In this document: piece by piece, positions 27,713 to 37,702 of the stretch | Layout: each line of letters starts with the position of its first letter | How positions within the stretch are numbered: position 1 is the first letter of the stretch | Source: Commensalibacter papalotli (ex Servin-Garciduenas et al. 2014) | GTDB taxonomy: Bacteria; Pseudomonadota; Alphaproteobacteria; Acetobacterales; Acetobacteraceae | NCBI RefSeq assembly: GCF_000527695.1 | Contig: NZ_ATSX01000001.1 | Location: forward strand, 930,001 to 994,000 | Length of the DNA: 64,000 nt | Reading direction: 5' to 3' | Notes under the pieces: generated by a model | Databases searched by the model: none | What the model saw: the letters and a program-made list of their open reading frames with translations, nothing else | What the model was told of the DNA's origin: nothing | Program-made: the position numbers and the translations under genes

Positions 27713-28840
27713 ATGCTTTCTTCTAATTCTACCATTGGTATAGTTGGCGGGGGGCAATTGGGACGCATGTCAGCTGTTGCCGCGTCTCGCCTTGGGTTTC
27801 AAACGCATATTTTATCCGATATTCCAAATGCTCCAGCCAGTCAAGTTGCGTCAAAAACAACGATTGGAGCTTACGATGACCCAAAAACACTGGAAATTTT
27901 TGCCAATGCAGTTGATGTCATTACATTCGAGTTCGAAAATATAAGTGCGCAAGGCATTGATCTATTATCCTCCATTCGTCCTGTTCATCCTTCTGGAAAT
28001 ATCTTACGGATCAGCCAAGATCGAATTTTGGAAAAATCTTTTTTAAATCAACATAATATTCCTACCACTCGATGGATCAAAATAGAACAACCTGCCGATG
28101 GTGAGTGTGCTGCTTTAAATTTAGGATACCCTTATATTCTAAAGACCACTCGCTTGGGCTATGATGGCAAAGGGCAGGCTGTCATTCACAACTTAGAAGA
28201 TTTTATAACCGCATTTGCTCATTTAAAGCCTCATCCTTTAATTGCTGAAAAAATGGTTGATTTTAGTTGTGAGGTCAGCGTGATGGTCGCTCGTAACATT
28301 CATGGTGTTGTACAGACATTTGACGTTACCGAAAACCGGCATAAAAATGGTATTCTCGACATCAGTCTTGCCCCTGCTCGCATTCTGCCCGAGCTTCAAA
28401 AACAAGCTCAAGAACTAGCCATGCATATAGCGAGGTCTCTCGATTTAATTGGAATTATGGGTGTAGAATTATTTATTGATTGTAACAATAAAGTATTGGT
28501 TAATGAAATTGCCCCAAGGCCTCATAATTCTGGGCACTGGACCATGAATGCTTGTCCTATTGATCAATTCGAGATGCATATTCGAGCTGTCACAGGGTTA
28601 CCTTTGCCACCCGCAATCAGGCATTCTGATGCTGTGATGAAAAATTTGATTGGCCCAGAAGATATGGCGTTATGGCCTCAAATTTTGGCTACACCAGAAT
28701 TGATTGGGCATTTATATGGCAAGGACATTGCCAAAAAGGGTCGTAAAATGGGCCATGTTAACGTTATCTTCCCTTATAACAGCTTGCCTGGTGATTTCGG
28801 TATTCAAGCTATTTTAAACGGCTTATATTCGAAGGAATAA
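27713..28840 (+). CDS. purK: 5-(carboxyamino)imidazole ribonucleotide synthase PurK
   Basis: The 375-residue ATP-grasp enzyme carboxylates AIR to N5-CAIR with ATP and bicarbonate. IVGGGQLGRM at the N-terminus, ILKTTRLGYDGKGQ (ATP-binding loop), EKMVDFSCEVSVMVAR and NEIAPRPHNSGHWT match the family. The 3' end overlaps the convergent radC gene by 32 bases, an unusual tail-to-tail overlap. There is no room for a terminator between them. Confidence 0.97.
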   Translation: MLSSNSTIGIVGGGQLGRMSAVAASRLGFQTHILSDIPNAPASQVASKTTIGAYDDPKTLEIFANAVDVITFEFENISAQGIDLLSSIRPVHPSGNILRISQDRILEKSFLNQHNIPTTRWIKIEQPADGECAALNLGYPYILKTTRLGYDGKGQAVIHNLEDFITAFAHLKPHPLIAEKMVDFSCEVSVMVARNIHGVVQTFDVTENRHKNGILDISLAPARILPELQKQAQELAMHIARSLDLIGIMGVELFIDCNNKVLVNEIAPRPHNSGHWTMNACPIDQFEMHIRAVTGLPLPPAIRHSDAVMKNLIGPEDMALWPQILATPELIGHLYGKDIAKKGRKMGHVNVIFPYNSLPGDFGIQAILNGLYSKE

Positions 28841-29513
28841 CAAGGTTATTTTCTGCAAAAGAAAAAAAACAACCATTCCCAATAATTAAATGGTCAACGA
28901 CTTGCACATTGATAACCTTTAACGCATACGTGACCATTTCAGTTAATTTTTCATCTGAACCAGAGGGAGCTGCGACCCCACTGGGATGATTATGCACCAA
29001 AATTAACGAGTGAGCATTGCATTTTAATGCACTTCTCGTCACTTCACGAATATATAAAGAAGTAGCATTAACCGTTCCATTTCCTTGCAACGTTTCTTGG
29101 ATGATTTGACCTTCTTCATCCAAAAAGTAAATTAAAAAATCCTCGGTTTGTTTACGCGACAAATGAGCAATTAAATAATCTGTCAAAAAAATTTTATTTT
29201 CTAATATGTTACAATTATATATTCTTGCTTTTAACAACCGCAAAGAGATTTCATAACATAGTTTAATATTTGCCGAATCTTTCTCTGATAAATTCAACCC
29301 TTTTTGGAGTTCATCTTTACTTGCCGTTAAAATTGCAGGAAAAGAACCAAAACGTGACAAGGTAAGACTCTGCCAATCTGTTATATTTTTATTAAGATTG
29401 ATCCATTGAGATAAATATTCCAGTAATTTTTTATCAGAAAGCACATGTTTTTCTTTTGATTTTATTCTATGTTCAATTTTAATATAAAATGATTCGTTTT
29501 TTTGTTCACACAT
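28809..29513 (-). CDS. radC: RadC-family JAB/MPN domain protein
   Basis: The 234-residue protein (ATG at 29513; a TTG at 29522 is less likely) has a helix-hairpin-helix-like N-terminal half and a C-terminal MPN domain. The metal site shows HNHPSG (H-x-H) with the distal Asp in SGSDEKLT, and GTVNATSLYIREVTRSAL precedes it. RadC was named for DNA repair, but its biochemical role is unsettled. The N-terminal half diverges more than usual from the family. Confidence 0.9.
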   Translation of the reverse strand: MCEQKNESFYIKIEHRIKSKEKHVLSDKKLLEYLSQWINLNKNITDWQSLTLSRFGSFPAILTASKDELQKGLNLSEKDSANIKLCYEISLRLLKARIYNCNILENKIFLTDYLIAHLSRKQTEDFLIYFLDEEGQIIQETLQGNGTVNATSLYIREVTRSALKCNAHSLILVHNHPSGVAAPSGSDEKLTEMVTYALKVINVQVVDHLIIGNGCFFSFAENNLVIPSNISRLK

Positions 29514-29612
29514 TTTATCCAAATGATTCTTTTTTGAAATTACCTGTTCTTATCCTTAACATAAAAGAATAATGACAGTATACTTATAAATAATTCTGGG
29601 AGCTATAACTCA

Positions 29613-31019
29613 TTGACACAAGATAAAAATAAAAATTTGGCCAATCAACAATGGGGCGGGCGTTTCGCAGAGGGGCCTTCTGCTATTATGGAGCAAATTA
29701 ATGCTTCTGTTGATTTTGATAAAAGGCTCTGGCACCAAGATATAAAAGGGTCTTTGGCACATTCTGAAATGCTTGCTAAAATGGGTATTATTTCACAGCA
29801 AGATAAAATGACTATTCACGAAGGCCTTGCACGCATTAAAACTGAAATTGAAAATGATCAGTTTCAATTTAGCCGTGCCCTCGAAGATATTCATATGAAT
29901 ATTGAAGCTCGCCTTGCTGATAATATAGGTGAAGCTGGTAAAAGATTACATACTGGACGCTCTAGAAATGATCAGGTTGCAACCGATTTTCGCCTCTGGG
30001 TTCGTGATAATATTGATGCAATGATTCTGTCTACTGAACATCTCATGTTGACTTTGGCACAACGTGCTGAGGAATATGCTGATACGGCAATGCCAGGTTT
30101 TACGCATCTTCAATCCGCACAACCTGTTACATTCGGCCATCATCTACTAGCTTATGTTGAAATGTTATCCAGAGATAAAGGACGTTTAATTGATGCACGC
30201 AACCGTCTAAATGAAAGTCCATTAGGCGCTGCGGCATTGGCTGGTACCTCCTTCCCTATTGACCGTCAAATGACAGCTAAACTATTGGAGTTTGATCGCC
30301 CGATGGCAAATTCATTGGATGCTGTTTCTGATCGTGATTTTGCTTTGGAATATTTATCTGCTTTATCCATTATGGCCATGCATTTATCCCGAATGGCCGA
30401 AGAAATCGTTATTTGGTGCTCTTCTCCATTCTCATTTATCAAATTGTCTGATGCCTATACCACTGGCTCTTCGATTATGCCACAAAAGCGTAATCCTGAT
30501 GCAGCCGAATTAGTTCGTGCGAAAATAGGTCGTGTTTCTGGCGCGTTAATTGGGTTATTAACCGTCATGAAAGGGCTACCTTTGGCCTATGCCAAAGATA
30601 TGCAAGAGGACAAAGAGCAAGTATTTGCAGCTACTGATACGATGATGTTATGCCTTGCTGCATGTTCGGGAATGATTGGGGATTTACAAGCCAACAAAGA
30701 GAATATGCGTCGTTGGGCTGGATCTGGATTTTCTACGGCAACAGACCTTGCTGATTGGCTTGTGCAAAAACTACAAATGCCTTTTCGTACAGCGCATCAT
30801 GTTACAGGTCAAATTGTAAGCCTCGCTGAACAAAAAAACCTTACTTTAGATCAAGTATCCATAGAGGATATGCAAAAAATCGAACCTAAAATTACGCAAG
30901 ATATCTTCTCCGTGCTCAGCGTCGAAGCTTCTTTGGCTTCTCGTGTCAGTGAGGGAGGCACCGCGCCAAGCAATGTCATCACTCAAGCACAAAAATGGAT
31001 AAAAATATTACAGGATTAA
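29613..31019 (+). CDS. argH: Argininosuccinate lyase
   Basis: The 468-residue enzyme cleaves argininosuccinate to arginine and fumarate. The TTG start follows [33 protein letters not shown], and the superfamily signature [12 protein letters not shown] (the flexible loop with the catalytic Ser) are visible. It heads argH-lptM, with a start divergent from radC. The length is normal. Confidence 0.97.
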   Translation: MTQDKNKNLANQQWGGRFAEGPSAIMEQINASVDFDKRLWHQDIKGSLAHSEMLAKMGIISQQDKMTIHEGLARIKTEIENDQFQFSRALEDIHMNIEARLADNIGEAGKRLHTGRSRNDQVATDFRLWVRDNIDAMILSTEHLMLTLAQRAEEYADTAMPGFTHLQSAQPVTFGHHLLAYVEMLSRDKGRLIDARNRLNESPLGAAALAGTSFPIDRQMTAKLLEFDRPMANSLDAVSDRDFALEYLSALSIMAMHLSRMAEEIVIWCSSPFSFIKLSDAYTTGSSIMPQKRNPDAAELVRAKIGRVSGALIGLLTVMKGLPLAYAKDMQEDKEQVFAATDTMMLCLAACSGMIGDLQANKENMRRWAGSGFSTATDLADWLVQKLQMPFRTAHHVTGQIVSLAEQKNLTLDQVSIEDMQKIEPKITQDIFSVLSVEASLASRVSEGGTAPSNVITQAQKWIKILQD

Positions 31020-31021
31020 CC

Positions 31022-31171
31022 ATGAAAAAATATATTTCTTTTTGCTTGTTAGTTAGCTGTTTAACAATGGCAACTTTACAACTCTCTGGTTGCGGACGGA
31101 AAGGCTCTCCTAAACCACCTGGACCAGCAGATAAAATAACTTATCCTCGTGGATATCCCCCTGCAGATTGA
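31022..31171 (+). CDS. lptM: Small LPS-assembly lipoprotein LptM (YifL)
   Basis: This 49-residue protein is easy to miss. It has a lipoprotein signal ending in LSGC with Cys24, followed directly by GRKGSPKPPGPAD, matching the CGxKGpL..P hallmark of LptM. LptM is known to bind the LptD-BamA complex and help LptD mature. An AGGA sits just before the start, and the gene begins two bases after argH. The argH-lptM-lysA order (here interrupted by a protease gene) is widely conserved, which supports the call. Confidence 0.85.
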   Translation: MKKYISFCLLVSCLTMATLQLSGCGRKGSPKPPGPADKITYPRGYPPAD

Positions 31172-31176
31172 TTTTC

Positions 31177-31213
31177 AAAAAGCTTGTCTTTATTAATAAA
31201 GGCAAGCTTTTAT
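31177..31213. terminator. Bidirectional hairpin terminator (lptM / protease)
   Basis: AAAAGCTTGTCTTTAT (31177-31192) pairs with ATAAAGGCAAGCTTTT (31196-31212), with one imperfection, between convergent genes. A T-rich flank lies on the plus side. Confidence 0.82.
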
Positions 31214-32004
31214 TTTTGAATCAAAGAACCAGCTATTCCACCTGATTTGCCATCAAACGCTGCCACTTGTATTCCAACAATCGTCCATTTTCCATCTGTA
31301 TTTTTAGTAAATAAAGGCGCACCGCTACTGCCATATGTTGCTTGGCACGTATGGAATAATTTAGAAGGTTTGTCAGGGTAATAAACACGTTCAGATATTT
31401 CGCAATTTTTATCAGCATATAAAACCTCCTGACGATCTTGCTCATAACCACCCAACCAAAGAGGGGTCTTTTCTACAGGCAAGTCTTTAGCAAGAGGAAC
31501 GAGTTTTGAAGCTGGCAAAATATCTTTGGATAGTAATAAATAAACACGATCTGAGACAATATCATCCAAAGGCTTATTTAAGATTAAATTATCGACCCTA
31601 TTCATCATTAAATCGCGATATGCTTCAAAAGATAAAATACGACTAACAGATGCAGCAATTTTATATTTTTGACGTTGGTACCCTAATAAAAAATGAATCG
31701 ATTGAGGTGCAAAAAACTGTTTCGTTTTTTTTATCCACAAACAATGTGCAGCCGTCACAACAATTCGAGGAGAAATCAAAAATCCAGTACATTTTTTACC
31801 TGCATTCGTTTGCACTTTTCCGATAATTTGCCAAGGCTCCTCTGAAACATCAACGGTTTGTCGATGCTCGTCTTCTTTATTTAACCCAGGTAATTTGGGA
31901 ATTTGCACATCTTGGGCAATTACTTTGTTGCTGTTTAAAATGATCATACTAGTGATAGCACAAATAAAAACATAAATTGTAAACAGATTTATTGATAATC
32001 TCAT
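31210..32004 (-). CDS. Trypsin-like (S1 family) periplasmic serine protease
   Basis: The 264-residue protein has an N-terminal hydrophobic signal (about 5-29, cleavage near VIA|QD). A chymotrypsin-fold domain follows with VVTAAHC (catalytic His near residue 86), a VDNLILNKPL segment where the catalytic Asp is expected, and GSSGAPL holding the catalytic Ser. The usual GDSGGP is replaced by GSSGAP, as in some bacterial glutamyl-endopeptidase-like members. Several Cys residues (KCTGF, AAHC, KNC, HTC) could form disulfides. It is inserted between lptM and lysA, on the opposite strand. Confidence 0.85.
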   Translation of the reverse strand: MRLSINLFTIYVFICAITSMIILNSNKVIAQDVQIPKLPGLNKEDEHRQTVDVSEEPWQIIGKVQTNAGKKCTGFLISPRIVVTAAHCLWIKKTKQFFAPQSIHFLLGYQRQKYKIAASVSRILSFEAYRDLMMNRVDNLILNKPLDDIVSDRVYLLLSKDILPASKLVPLAKDLPVEKTPLWLGGYEQDRQEVLYADKNCEISERVYYPDKPSKLFHTCQATYGSSGAPLFTKNTDGKWTIVGIQVAAFDGKSGGIAGSLIQK

Positions 32005-32140
32005 GAAATCTTCCCAAAAAATATTATGAAGCTTCTAGTTCTTGTTTGCACGTACAGTGAAGAAAAGATACACTACACGCTTATATATATTCAACTGCTT
32101 TAATAATGTTTAAGTTTTTAGAAAAAGGCTTTCTAACTAT

Positions 32141-33481
32141 ATGACTTCGTTTTTTCAATCCTTGCCTGCAACGATAGAAGCGCTTTTGCAAACTCATCCA
32201 GATTTAACCCTTGATAAAGACCAGGGGTTACTTTTTGGACAAGCTTCTTTACAATCAATTGCAACCGAATATGGCAGTCCCACATGGGTTATTAATGCTG
32301 ATATTTTAAAAGCACGTTACAACAAGCTGGACCAAGCATTTAAAGCAGAACAACTGGATGTCTCTATTCATTATGCCATGAAAGCCAATGGGCATATAGC
32401 GATTCTAGATCTGCTAGCCAAAGAAGGTGCTGGGGCTGATATCGTCAGTGGTGGTGAGCTATTAAGAGCGTTAAAAGCGGGCATCTCCCCTGCCAAAATT
32501 TGCTTTTCTGGTGTCGGAAAAACTGAAGATGAATTACGTTTAGCCATTGAGACACAAATTGCACAAATCAACGTAGAAAGCCGTGAAGAATTACATTTAT
32601 TATCAAAGATTGCTCAATCAATTGGTAAAAATGCAGCCATTTGTTTACGAATTAATCCTGATGTAGATGCCAAGACCCATCATAAAATCACAACAGGACT
32701 AGCAGAAAATAAATTTGGTATTGCTTATAAACAAGCGATTGCGGTTTATAAAGAAGCCTATGAGTTGCCAAATATTACACCTTTAGGATTTGATGTGCAT
32801 ATCGGCAGTCAAATTTCATCAACGGATCCTTATCGTCAAGCCTTTATTAAAATGGTTGCTTTGATTAAAGAAGCACGCAATCAAGGATTGGAGGTTTCCA
32901 CACTGGATTGCGGGGGTGGTTTTGGAATCTCTTATCATGATGAAAAAGAAGCTCGTCCCGATGCAATTGCAACATTGATGAAAGAAGTCCTAGGTCCTTT
33001 GAATTTAAAACTTGGAATTGAACCTGGTCGCTGGCTTATTGGCCCATCTGGCGTGTTAATCAGTAAAGTTGTTATGCATAAGAGCAATGGTCCTGATGCA
33101 GCACCTTTTATTATTATTGATGCGGCAATGAATGATTTAGTTCGCCCTGCAATGTATGATTCTTGGCATGGAATTTTGCCAATTTCCCCAGAAATCTATC
33201 AACGTCCTTGTCAATCGTTAAATATTGATGGTCCTGTTTGCGAATCAAGCGATATTTTTGCGAGAGATCGCTTATTACCGAATTTATTACCTGGAGATTA
33301 CATTGCTATCTTGGATGCTGGTGCTTATGGCAGCGTCATGAGCTCTACTTATAATGCACGCCCTTTGGCCGCACAAATTATGGTTTCTGGTAATCAATCT
33401 GCTGTTATTCAACCTCGTCAATCTATCGAAGATTTATGGAAAGATGAAATAATACCTTCTTGGTATCCTAAAAACTCTTAA
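32141..33481 (+). CDS. lysA: Diaminopimelate decarboxylase
   Basis: The 446-residue PLP enzyme performs the last step of lysine synthesis. IHYAMKANGH holds the PLP-binding Lys. Other family segments are GGGFGISY, EPGRWLIGPSG, and GPVCESSDIFARDRLLP with the catalytic Cys of the neighbouring subunit, then DAGAYGSVMSSTYNARP. It lies upstream of DUF4175 with a 16-base gap. Confidence 0.97.
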   Translation: MTSFFQSLPATIEALLQTHPDLTLDKDQGLLFGQASLQSIATEYGSPTWVINADILKARYNKLDQAFKAEQLDVSIHYAMKANGHIAILDLLAKEGAGADIVSGGELLRALKAGISPAKICFSGVGKTEDELRLAIETQIAQINVESREELHLLSKIAQSIGKNAAICLRINPDVDAKTHHKITTGLAENKFGIAYKQAIAVYKEAYELPNITPLGFDVHIGSQISSTDPYRQAFIKMVALIKEARNQGLEVSTLDCGGGFGISYHDEKEARPDAIATLMKEVLGPLNLKLGIEPGRWLIGPSGVLISKVVMHKSNGPDAAPFIIIDAAMNDLVRPAMYDSWHGILPISPEIYQRPCQSLNIDGPVCESSDIFARDRLLPNLLPGDYIAILDAGAYGSVMSSTYNARPLAAQIMVSGNQSAVIQPRQSIEDLWKDEIIPSWYPKNS

Positions 33482-33497
33482 CAAGCTTTGTAAATTA

Positions 33498-36071
33498 ATG
33501 AATATTCCCCAAGAACATAAAGCACAGATTAAAAAAGCTATTTTTCTTACCAAACTCAATGTTTGGATAGAGAAATATTGGCCTATTTTTTTATTATTTC
33601 TCTCTTTATGGGGGATATATCTTTGTTTAGGGTTGCTGGGTATTCCTCAGCGTCTACCCGATATTTTACGTATACTTATCCTTGCTATTATGTGCATTGG
33701 CAGTATTGGACTAGTAATTTACCAAATTAAACGTTTTCCTTTTACTTCTTTCAAAGAAAACTTAAACCGTATTGAACAAATTAATAAATTACCAAATCAA
33801 CCTTTACAAACGCTTTACGATACTCCTGTGCAAACGGAAAATAGAGCTGTTTGGAATATTCATATACAAAGAATTTTTAAAAACTTTCCTGATTTAAAAG
33901 TTGGTGCACCTAAAATCTTTAAAGGGCATTACCATATAAATCGCATTGCAATTGTTACGATTTGTATTTTTGCAGCACTTTTCGTATCAAACAAGCATAT
34001 TGCTTCATCTCGCTTATTATCCGCGATGCGACCAGGGTATGATGATGCCTCAATGCCATTGCCTAATTTTCAAGCTTGGGTGATTCCACCTTCTTATAGT
34101 AATGCTGCCCCCATATATATTAAATCTAGAACTGAGACGATTGCGACTGATCCCAAAGCACGGTTACATATAGCCCTTACAGATCTAAAACAACGCCCTG
34201 AACTTATTTACTCTGAAAAGAAAAATGTAATAAGCAACATTTCAATTCAACAGCCTGAGGCTAATCAATGGCAAATTGAGGCAACAATTGAAAATCCTGG
34301 AACTATCAATATACAAGCTCGTGGCAGAGAAGTTGCTTCTTGGAATATAAACTTACCTGATAACTTGCCTCCCAAAGTCACATGGACAGGCCCTATTGAA
34401 AAAAGCAACTATGACTGGAAAACTGCTTTTCCTTTTGAAGCTTCACAACATTATGGTATCCAGTCCTTTCGCTTAGTTGTAACGGTGCCTCAAAATAAGG
34501 AGCACCCCAAAGAAAAAATTCTCTCTTTAACGCAACCTTTAGGCGATCATCCAAAAAAAATTACACAAATTTTACATCAAGATTTATCTAACAATATTTG
34601 GGCTGGCAGCCAAGCACAAGCAATCATCAGTGCGACCGATGTCACAGGACAAAATACCACCAGCAAAGTGGTTACTTTTACCTTACCTAGAAGAACCTTT
34701 TCCTCTCCTGTGGCACAAAAACTAGATCAAATTCGACAAGCCTATGGAACAGATAAGCTCTCTAAAGAAAATACCCTCAATGAGCTTATTCAACTACAAA
34801 ACATCCCTAATGCGTTTCAAGATTATGATCTCTTTTTAAATTATATCAGCATTATTTATTTCCTTGATAATGCCAATAAAAATACCCCACAAGTCAAAAC
34901 AGAAACGCTATCTCGTCTTTGGGATCTTATGATTGATACCCAGGAAAGAAAAAGTAGTAACTCTGAAATTGCTAAAGCCAATATAGAGCTGCGCGCAGCA
35001 CAGGCAAGCGTACAAGAACAACTTGATAAAATGCAACGTCTTGGCAAAGATAAAATTACTAATCAAGATCGACAAGAGCTTAATAAAAGACTAGAGCGCT
35101 TGCAAAATGCAGTCGCACAAAAAATGATGGCGCTTGCAAAACAAAATGCCAAAGATAATCCTCAAGATGGTAATAGCAAAGAGTTGCAATATACCAGCAC
35201 GCGTTCCTTCGAAGATATGTTCAAAGATATGTCCAAAACCATGGAAAATGGCAATATGGACAAAGCTATGCAACAATTGGAATATACCAATCAAGTTTTA
35301 AATACGATGCGAGGTGCTACTCCTAAAGATATTAAAAAGCTGGAAGATCATCTTAAATCCCAAAAAGAAATGGAAAAACTGACCAAGGATATTGAAAAGT
35401 TAATTAAAGAACAGCAAGATTTATTAAATCAGACTTATGCCAGACTTAATCAGTCTGTCCCTCTTCTTTTGCGTCCTAGTCAAGATTTAAATAAGCTTTC
35501 TACTTCTGACCTTATCAAACAAATAACACCGCACAAAGACGAAGAGAAATCTGAACCCGCCCTGGCCTCTGTTGAACAAACAGCACAGTCTCAACAGGGA
35601 TTAATTGAAAGTTTGACCAAACTTCAAACTCAAATGCACGCAATCACAAAACAGCCTATCCAAAATCTGGATTTGGCAAAAATAAATATGCAAGATGCGC
35701 AGCAAGCTTTAGAAAATAAAGATGATAGCAAAGCTGCTGCAGCTCAACAAAAAGCGTTGATTAATTTGCAAAAAGGGAAAGATTCAGCCAAAAAAACTAT
35801 GCAACAAGAAGCACAGCGTTTTTCTAATTTTTTCCCAGTTTTTACAGCAAAAAATCCTCAAGAAGATCCCTCAGCAGACAACAAAGCTGACGTTGATAAA
35901 AAGAAAGATCCATTAGGAAGGTCTCCAAATGAAAATAATAGTCAAATTGAATTGTCTGGGAATGCATCTACTGCTCGAAAAATAGAAGAAGAACTTCGTA
36001 AACGTGCTGATGACCCCAATCGTTCAGGAAAAGATCTTGATTATATCTATCGCTTATTAAATATGTTTTAA
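33498..36071 (+). CDS. DUF4175 (TIGR02302-type) membrane protein
   Basis: The 857-residue protein carries two or three N-terminal transmembrane helices (about 28-75 and near 150-170). A predicted beta-rich extracytoplasmic region follows at 190-420. A long Gln/Lys/Glu-rich helical part then runs from about 480 to 780 with coiled-coil character, and the tail is low complexity. It matches the alphaproteobacterial TIGR02302/DUF4175 family, which typically sits behind lysA. Function is unknown; size and topology suggest an envelope scaffold. The stop overlaps the first base of the beta-lactamase-like reading frame. Confidence 0.8.
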   Translation: MNIPQEHKAQIKKAIFLTKLNVWIEKYWPIFLLFLSLWGIYLCLGLLGIPQRLPDILRILILAIMCIGSIGLVIYQIKRFPFTSFKENLNRIEQINKLPNQPLQTLYDTPVQTENRAVWNIHIQRIFKNFPDLKVGAPKIFKGHYHINRIAIVTICIFAALFVSNKHIASSRLLSAMRPGYDDASMPLPNFQAWVIPPSYSNAAPIYIKSRTETIATDPKARLHIALTDLKQRPELIYSEKKNVISNISIQQPEANQWQIEATIENPGTINIQARGREVASWNINLPDNLPPKVTWTGPIEKSNYDWKTAFPFEASQHYGIQSFRLVVTVPQNKEHPKEKILSLTQPLGDHPKKITQILHQDLSNNIWAGSQAQAIISATDVTGQNTTSKVVTFTLPRRTFSSPVAQKLDQIRQAYGTDKLSKENTLNELIQLQNIPNAFQDYDLFLNYISIIYFLDNANKNTPQVKTETLSRLWDLMIDTQERKSSNSEIAKANIELRAAQASVQEQLDKMQRLGKDKITNQDRQELNKRLERLQNAVAQKMMALAKQNAKDNPQDGNSKELQYTSTRSFEDMFKDMSKTMENGNMDKAMQQLEYTNQVLNTMRGATPKDIKKLEDHLKSQKEMEKLTKDIEKLIKEQQDLLNQTYARLNQSVPLLLRPSQDLNKLSTSDLIKQITPHKDEEKSEPALASVEQTAQSQQGLIESLTKLQTQMHAITKQPIQNLDLAKINMQDAQQALENKDDSKAAAAQQKALINLQKGKDSAKKTMQQEAQRFSNFFPVFTAKNPQEDPSADNKADVDKKKDPLGRSPNENNSQIELSGNASTARKIEEELRKRADDPNRSGKDLDYIYRLLNMF

Positions 36072-36112
36072 TGCTGGCAATAATGTTGAATGATGATCAC
36101 AGAGAATATCAA

Positions 36113-36937
36113 ATGAAAAAAAACTGGCAGTTTTTTATACTGCTTCCCTTGATCTCTTGTGCTGGATTGGTTTCTATTCCTGCTCATGCCGAAAATAAAG
36201 TAATTCAAATAACACAACGTCAACAACTTAAAATAAAACAACTTTTTGATCAATTACATACTCAAGGCGTTATTATTATTGATAGCAATAATAAAATTAC
36301 AGCTTATGGAAATTCTTTAACACGTGCGCAAACCTATTATATCCCCGCCTCTACTTTTAAAATATTAAATGCGTTAATAGGCTTGGAAAATAACAAAGCA
36401 ACTCCTAAAACTATTTTTAAATGGGATGGCAAGAAACACTTTTTGTCTTCTTGGGACAAAGATATGACCCTTGGAGAAGCTATGCGATTATCAGCTGTTC
36501 CTGTTTATCAAGAGTTGGCTCGCCGTACGGGTTTATCCCTGATGCAAAAAGAAGTTAAGCGTGTCCACTTTGGGAATGAAAATATAGGTCATCAGGTTGA
36601 TAAATTTTGGTTATCAGGACCTTTAAAAGTAACACCCGTTCAAGAAGCACAATTTGTCTATAAACTTGCACATCAACAATTACCATTTAAGAAACAAGTC
36701 CAAGATGAAGTTCGTAACATGCTTTTTATTGACGTGATCAATGGTAATAAAATATATGCAAAAAGTGGTTTGGGTATAAATAAAACACCACAAGTGGGTT
36801 GGTTAACAGGATGGGTTGAAAAAACTAATGGAGAGAAAATTGCTTTTTCTTTGAACCTTGAAATGAAGCCAGAGTTCCCTCCATCTTTACGTCGTGATTT
36901 GATTAATAAATCCCTTAAAATTCTTGAGATTTTATAG
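36113..36937 (+). CDS. Class D (OXA-type) beta-lactamase homologue
   Basis: I place the start at ATG 36113, where a signal peptide of about 26 residues begins (cleavage AHA|EN), giving 274 residues. The active-site set is complete for a class D serine enzyme: STFK at 80-83 with the carboxylatable Lys, SAV at 127-129, FGN at 153-155 (YGN in most OXA enzymes), KSG at 217-219, and W230 in GWLTGWVE. It could hydrolyse beta-lactams or act as a carboxypeptidase or sensor-like protein. No mobile element flanks it, and it sits behind lysA-DUF4175, so it looks chromosomal and long-resident. Confidence 0.88.
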   Translation: MKKNWQFFILLPLISCAGLVSIPAHAENKVIQITQRQQLKIKQLFDQLHTQGVIIIDSNNKITAYGNSLTRAQTYYIPASTFKILNALIGLENNKATPKTIFKWDGKKHFLSSWDKDMTLGEAMRLSAVPVYQELARRTGLSLMQKEVKRVHFGNENIGHQVDKFWLSGPLKVTPVQEAQFVYKLAHQQLPFKKQVQDEVRNMLFIDVINGNKIYAKSGLGINKTPQVGWLTGWVEKTNGEKIAFSLNLEMKPEFPPSLRRDLINKSLKILEIL

Positions 36938-36943
36938 TCATAA

Positions 36944-36977
36944 AATCAACCCTACAAATATTCATGTAGGATTGATT
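36944..36977. terminator. Hairpin between the beta-lactamase and piuC-like genes
   Basis: AATCAACCCTACA (36944-36956) pairs with TGTAGGATTGATT (36965-36977) with one mismatch and an 8-base loop, between convergent genes. Confidence 0.65.
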
Positions 36978-36986
36978 GAATATAAC

Positions 36987-37670
36987 CTACAGCTCACACC
37001 ATATACGCATCAAATTATGATACACATTGGTTAACTCTAAAATCTGTGGGTCATTATCATCCATTCTGGTACGTAACTTAATGATTGTCATATCTAAATC
37101 AAAAAGAACTTTCCTTTTATCGGCTTCTTTAATCATCGATTGGGTCCAAAAGAAAGACGCCCAACGACTGCCTTTTGTAATTTTACTTACCGAGTGCAAA
37201 TTATATGTTGGATAAACAATCATATCCCCTGCAGGCAGTTTAATTGCCTGAGACCCACTGTGATCGTGAATTATTAACTCTCCACCCTCATATTCTTCTG
37301 GATCATTTAAAAACAAAGTCGATGATACATCTGTACGAATACGCATATTTGTCCCAGGAATAGGGCGAAGTGCATTATCAACATGATCGGGGAACTCCAT
37401 CCCCGTATCATATCGGTTAAATAAAGGGGGCACCACACGATAAGGCATAACTGCAGAATTAAAAATAGGATTACGCCCTAAAGCTTTTAAAACAATTTCT
37501 CCTAATTCTTTACTTTCAGGAGAAGATTGGTCAATTTGTACATTTTTCTTTACCTGCATCGATTGCTCACCCGCAGTGACTTTTCCATCAACAAACTGAG
37601 CTTTTGCAAAGACAGAACGCACATAAGATAATTCTTCTGAGGTCAAAACCTCTGGAATATGAATAATCAT
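36987..37670 (-). CDS. PKHD-type Fe(II)/2-oxoglutarate hydroxylase (PiuC/YbiX-like)
   Basis: The 227-residue protein belongs to the PiuC/YbiX family. The double-stranded beta-helix iron ligands are seen as HVD (in FPDHVDN) and the distal His in NLHSV, with Arg in KGSRWASFFW binding 2-oxoglutarate. These hydroxylases sit next to catecholate-siderophore receptors such as Fiu and PiuA, as here, 32 bases downstream of the TonB receptor. The substrate is not established. Confidence 0.9.
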   Translation of the reverse strand: MIIHIPEVLTSEELSYVRSVFAKAQFVDGKVTAGEQSMQVKKNVQIDQSSPESKELGEIVLKALGRNPIFNSAVMPYRVVPPLFNRYDTGMEFPDHVDNALRPIPGTNMRIRTDVSSTLFLNDPEEYEGGELIIHDHSGSQAIKLPAGDMIVYPTYNLHSVSKITKGSRWASFFWTQSMIKEADKRKVLFDLDMTIIKLRTRMDDNDPQILELTNVYHNLMRIWCEL

Positions 37671-37702
37671 GACTTAATCTTCTCCTCTAGAAAAATTGAT
37701 AA

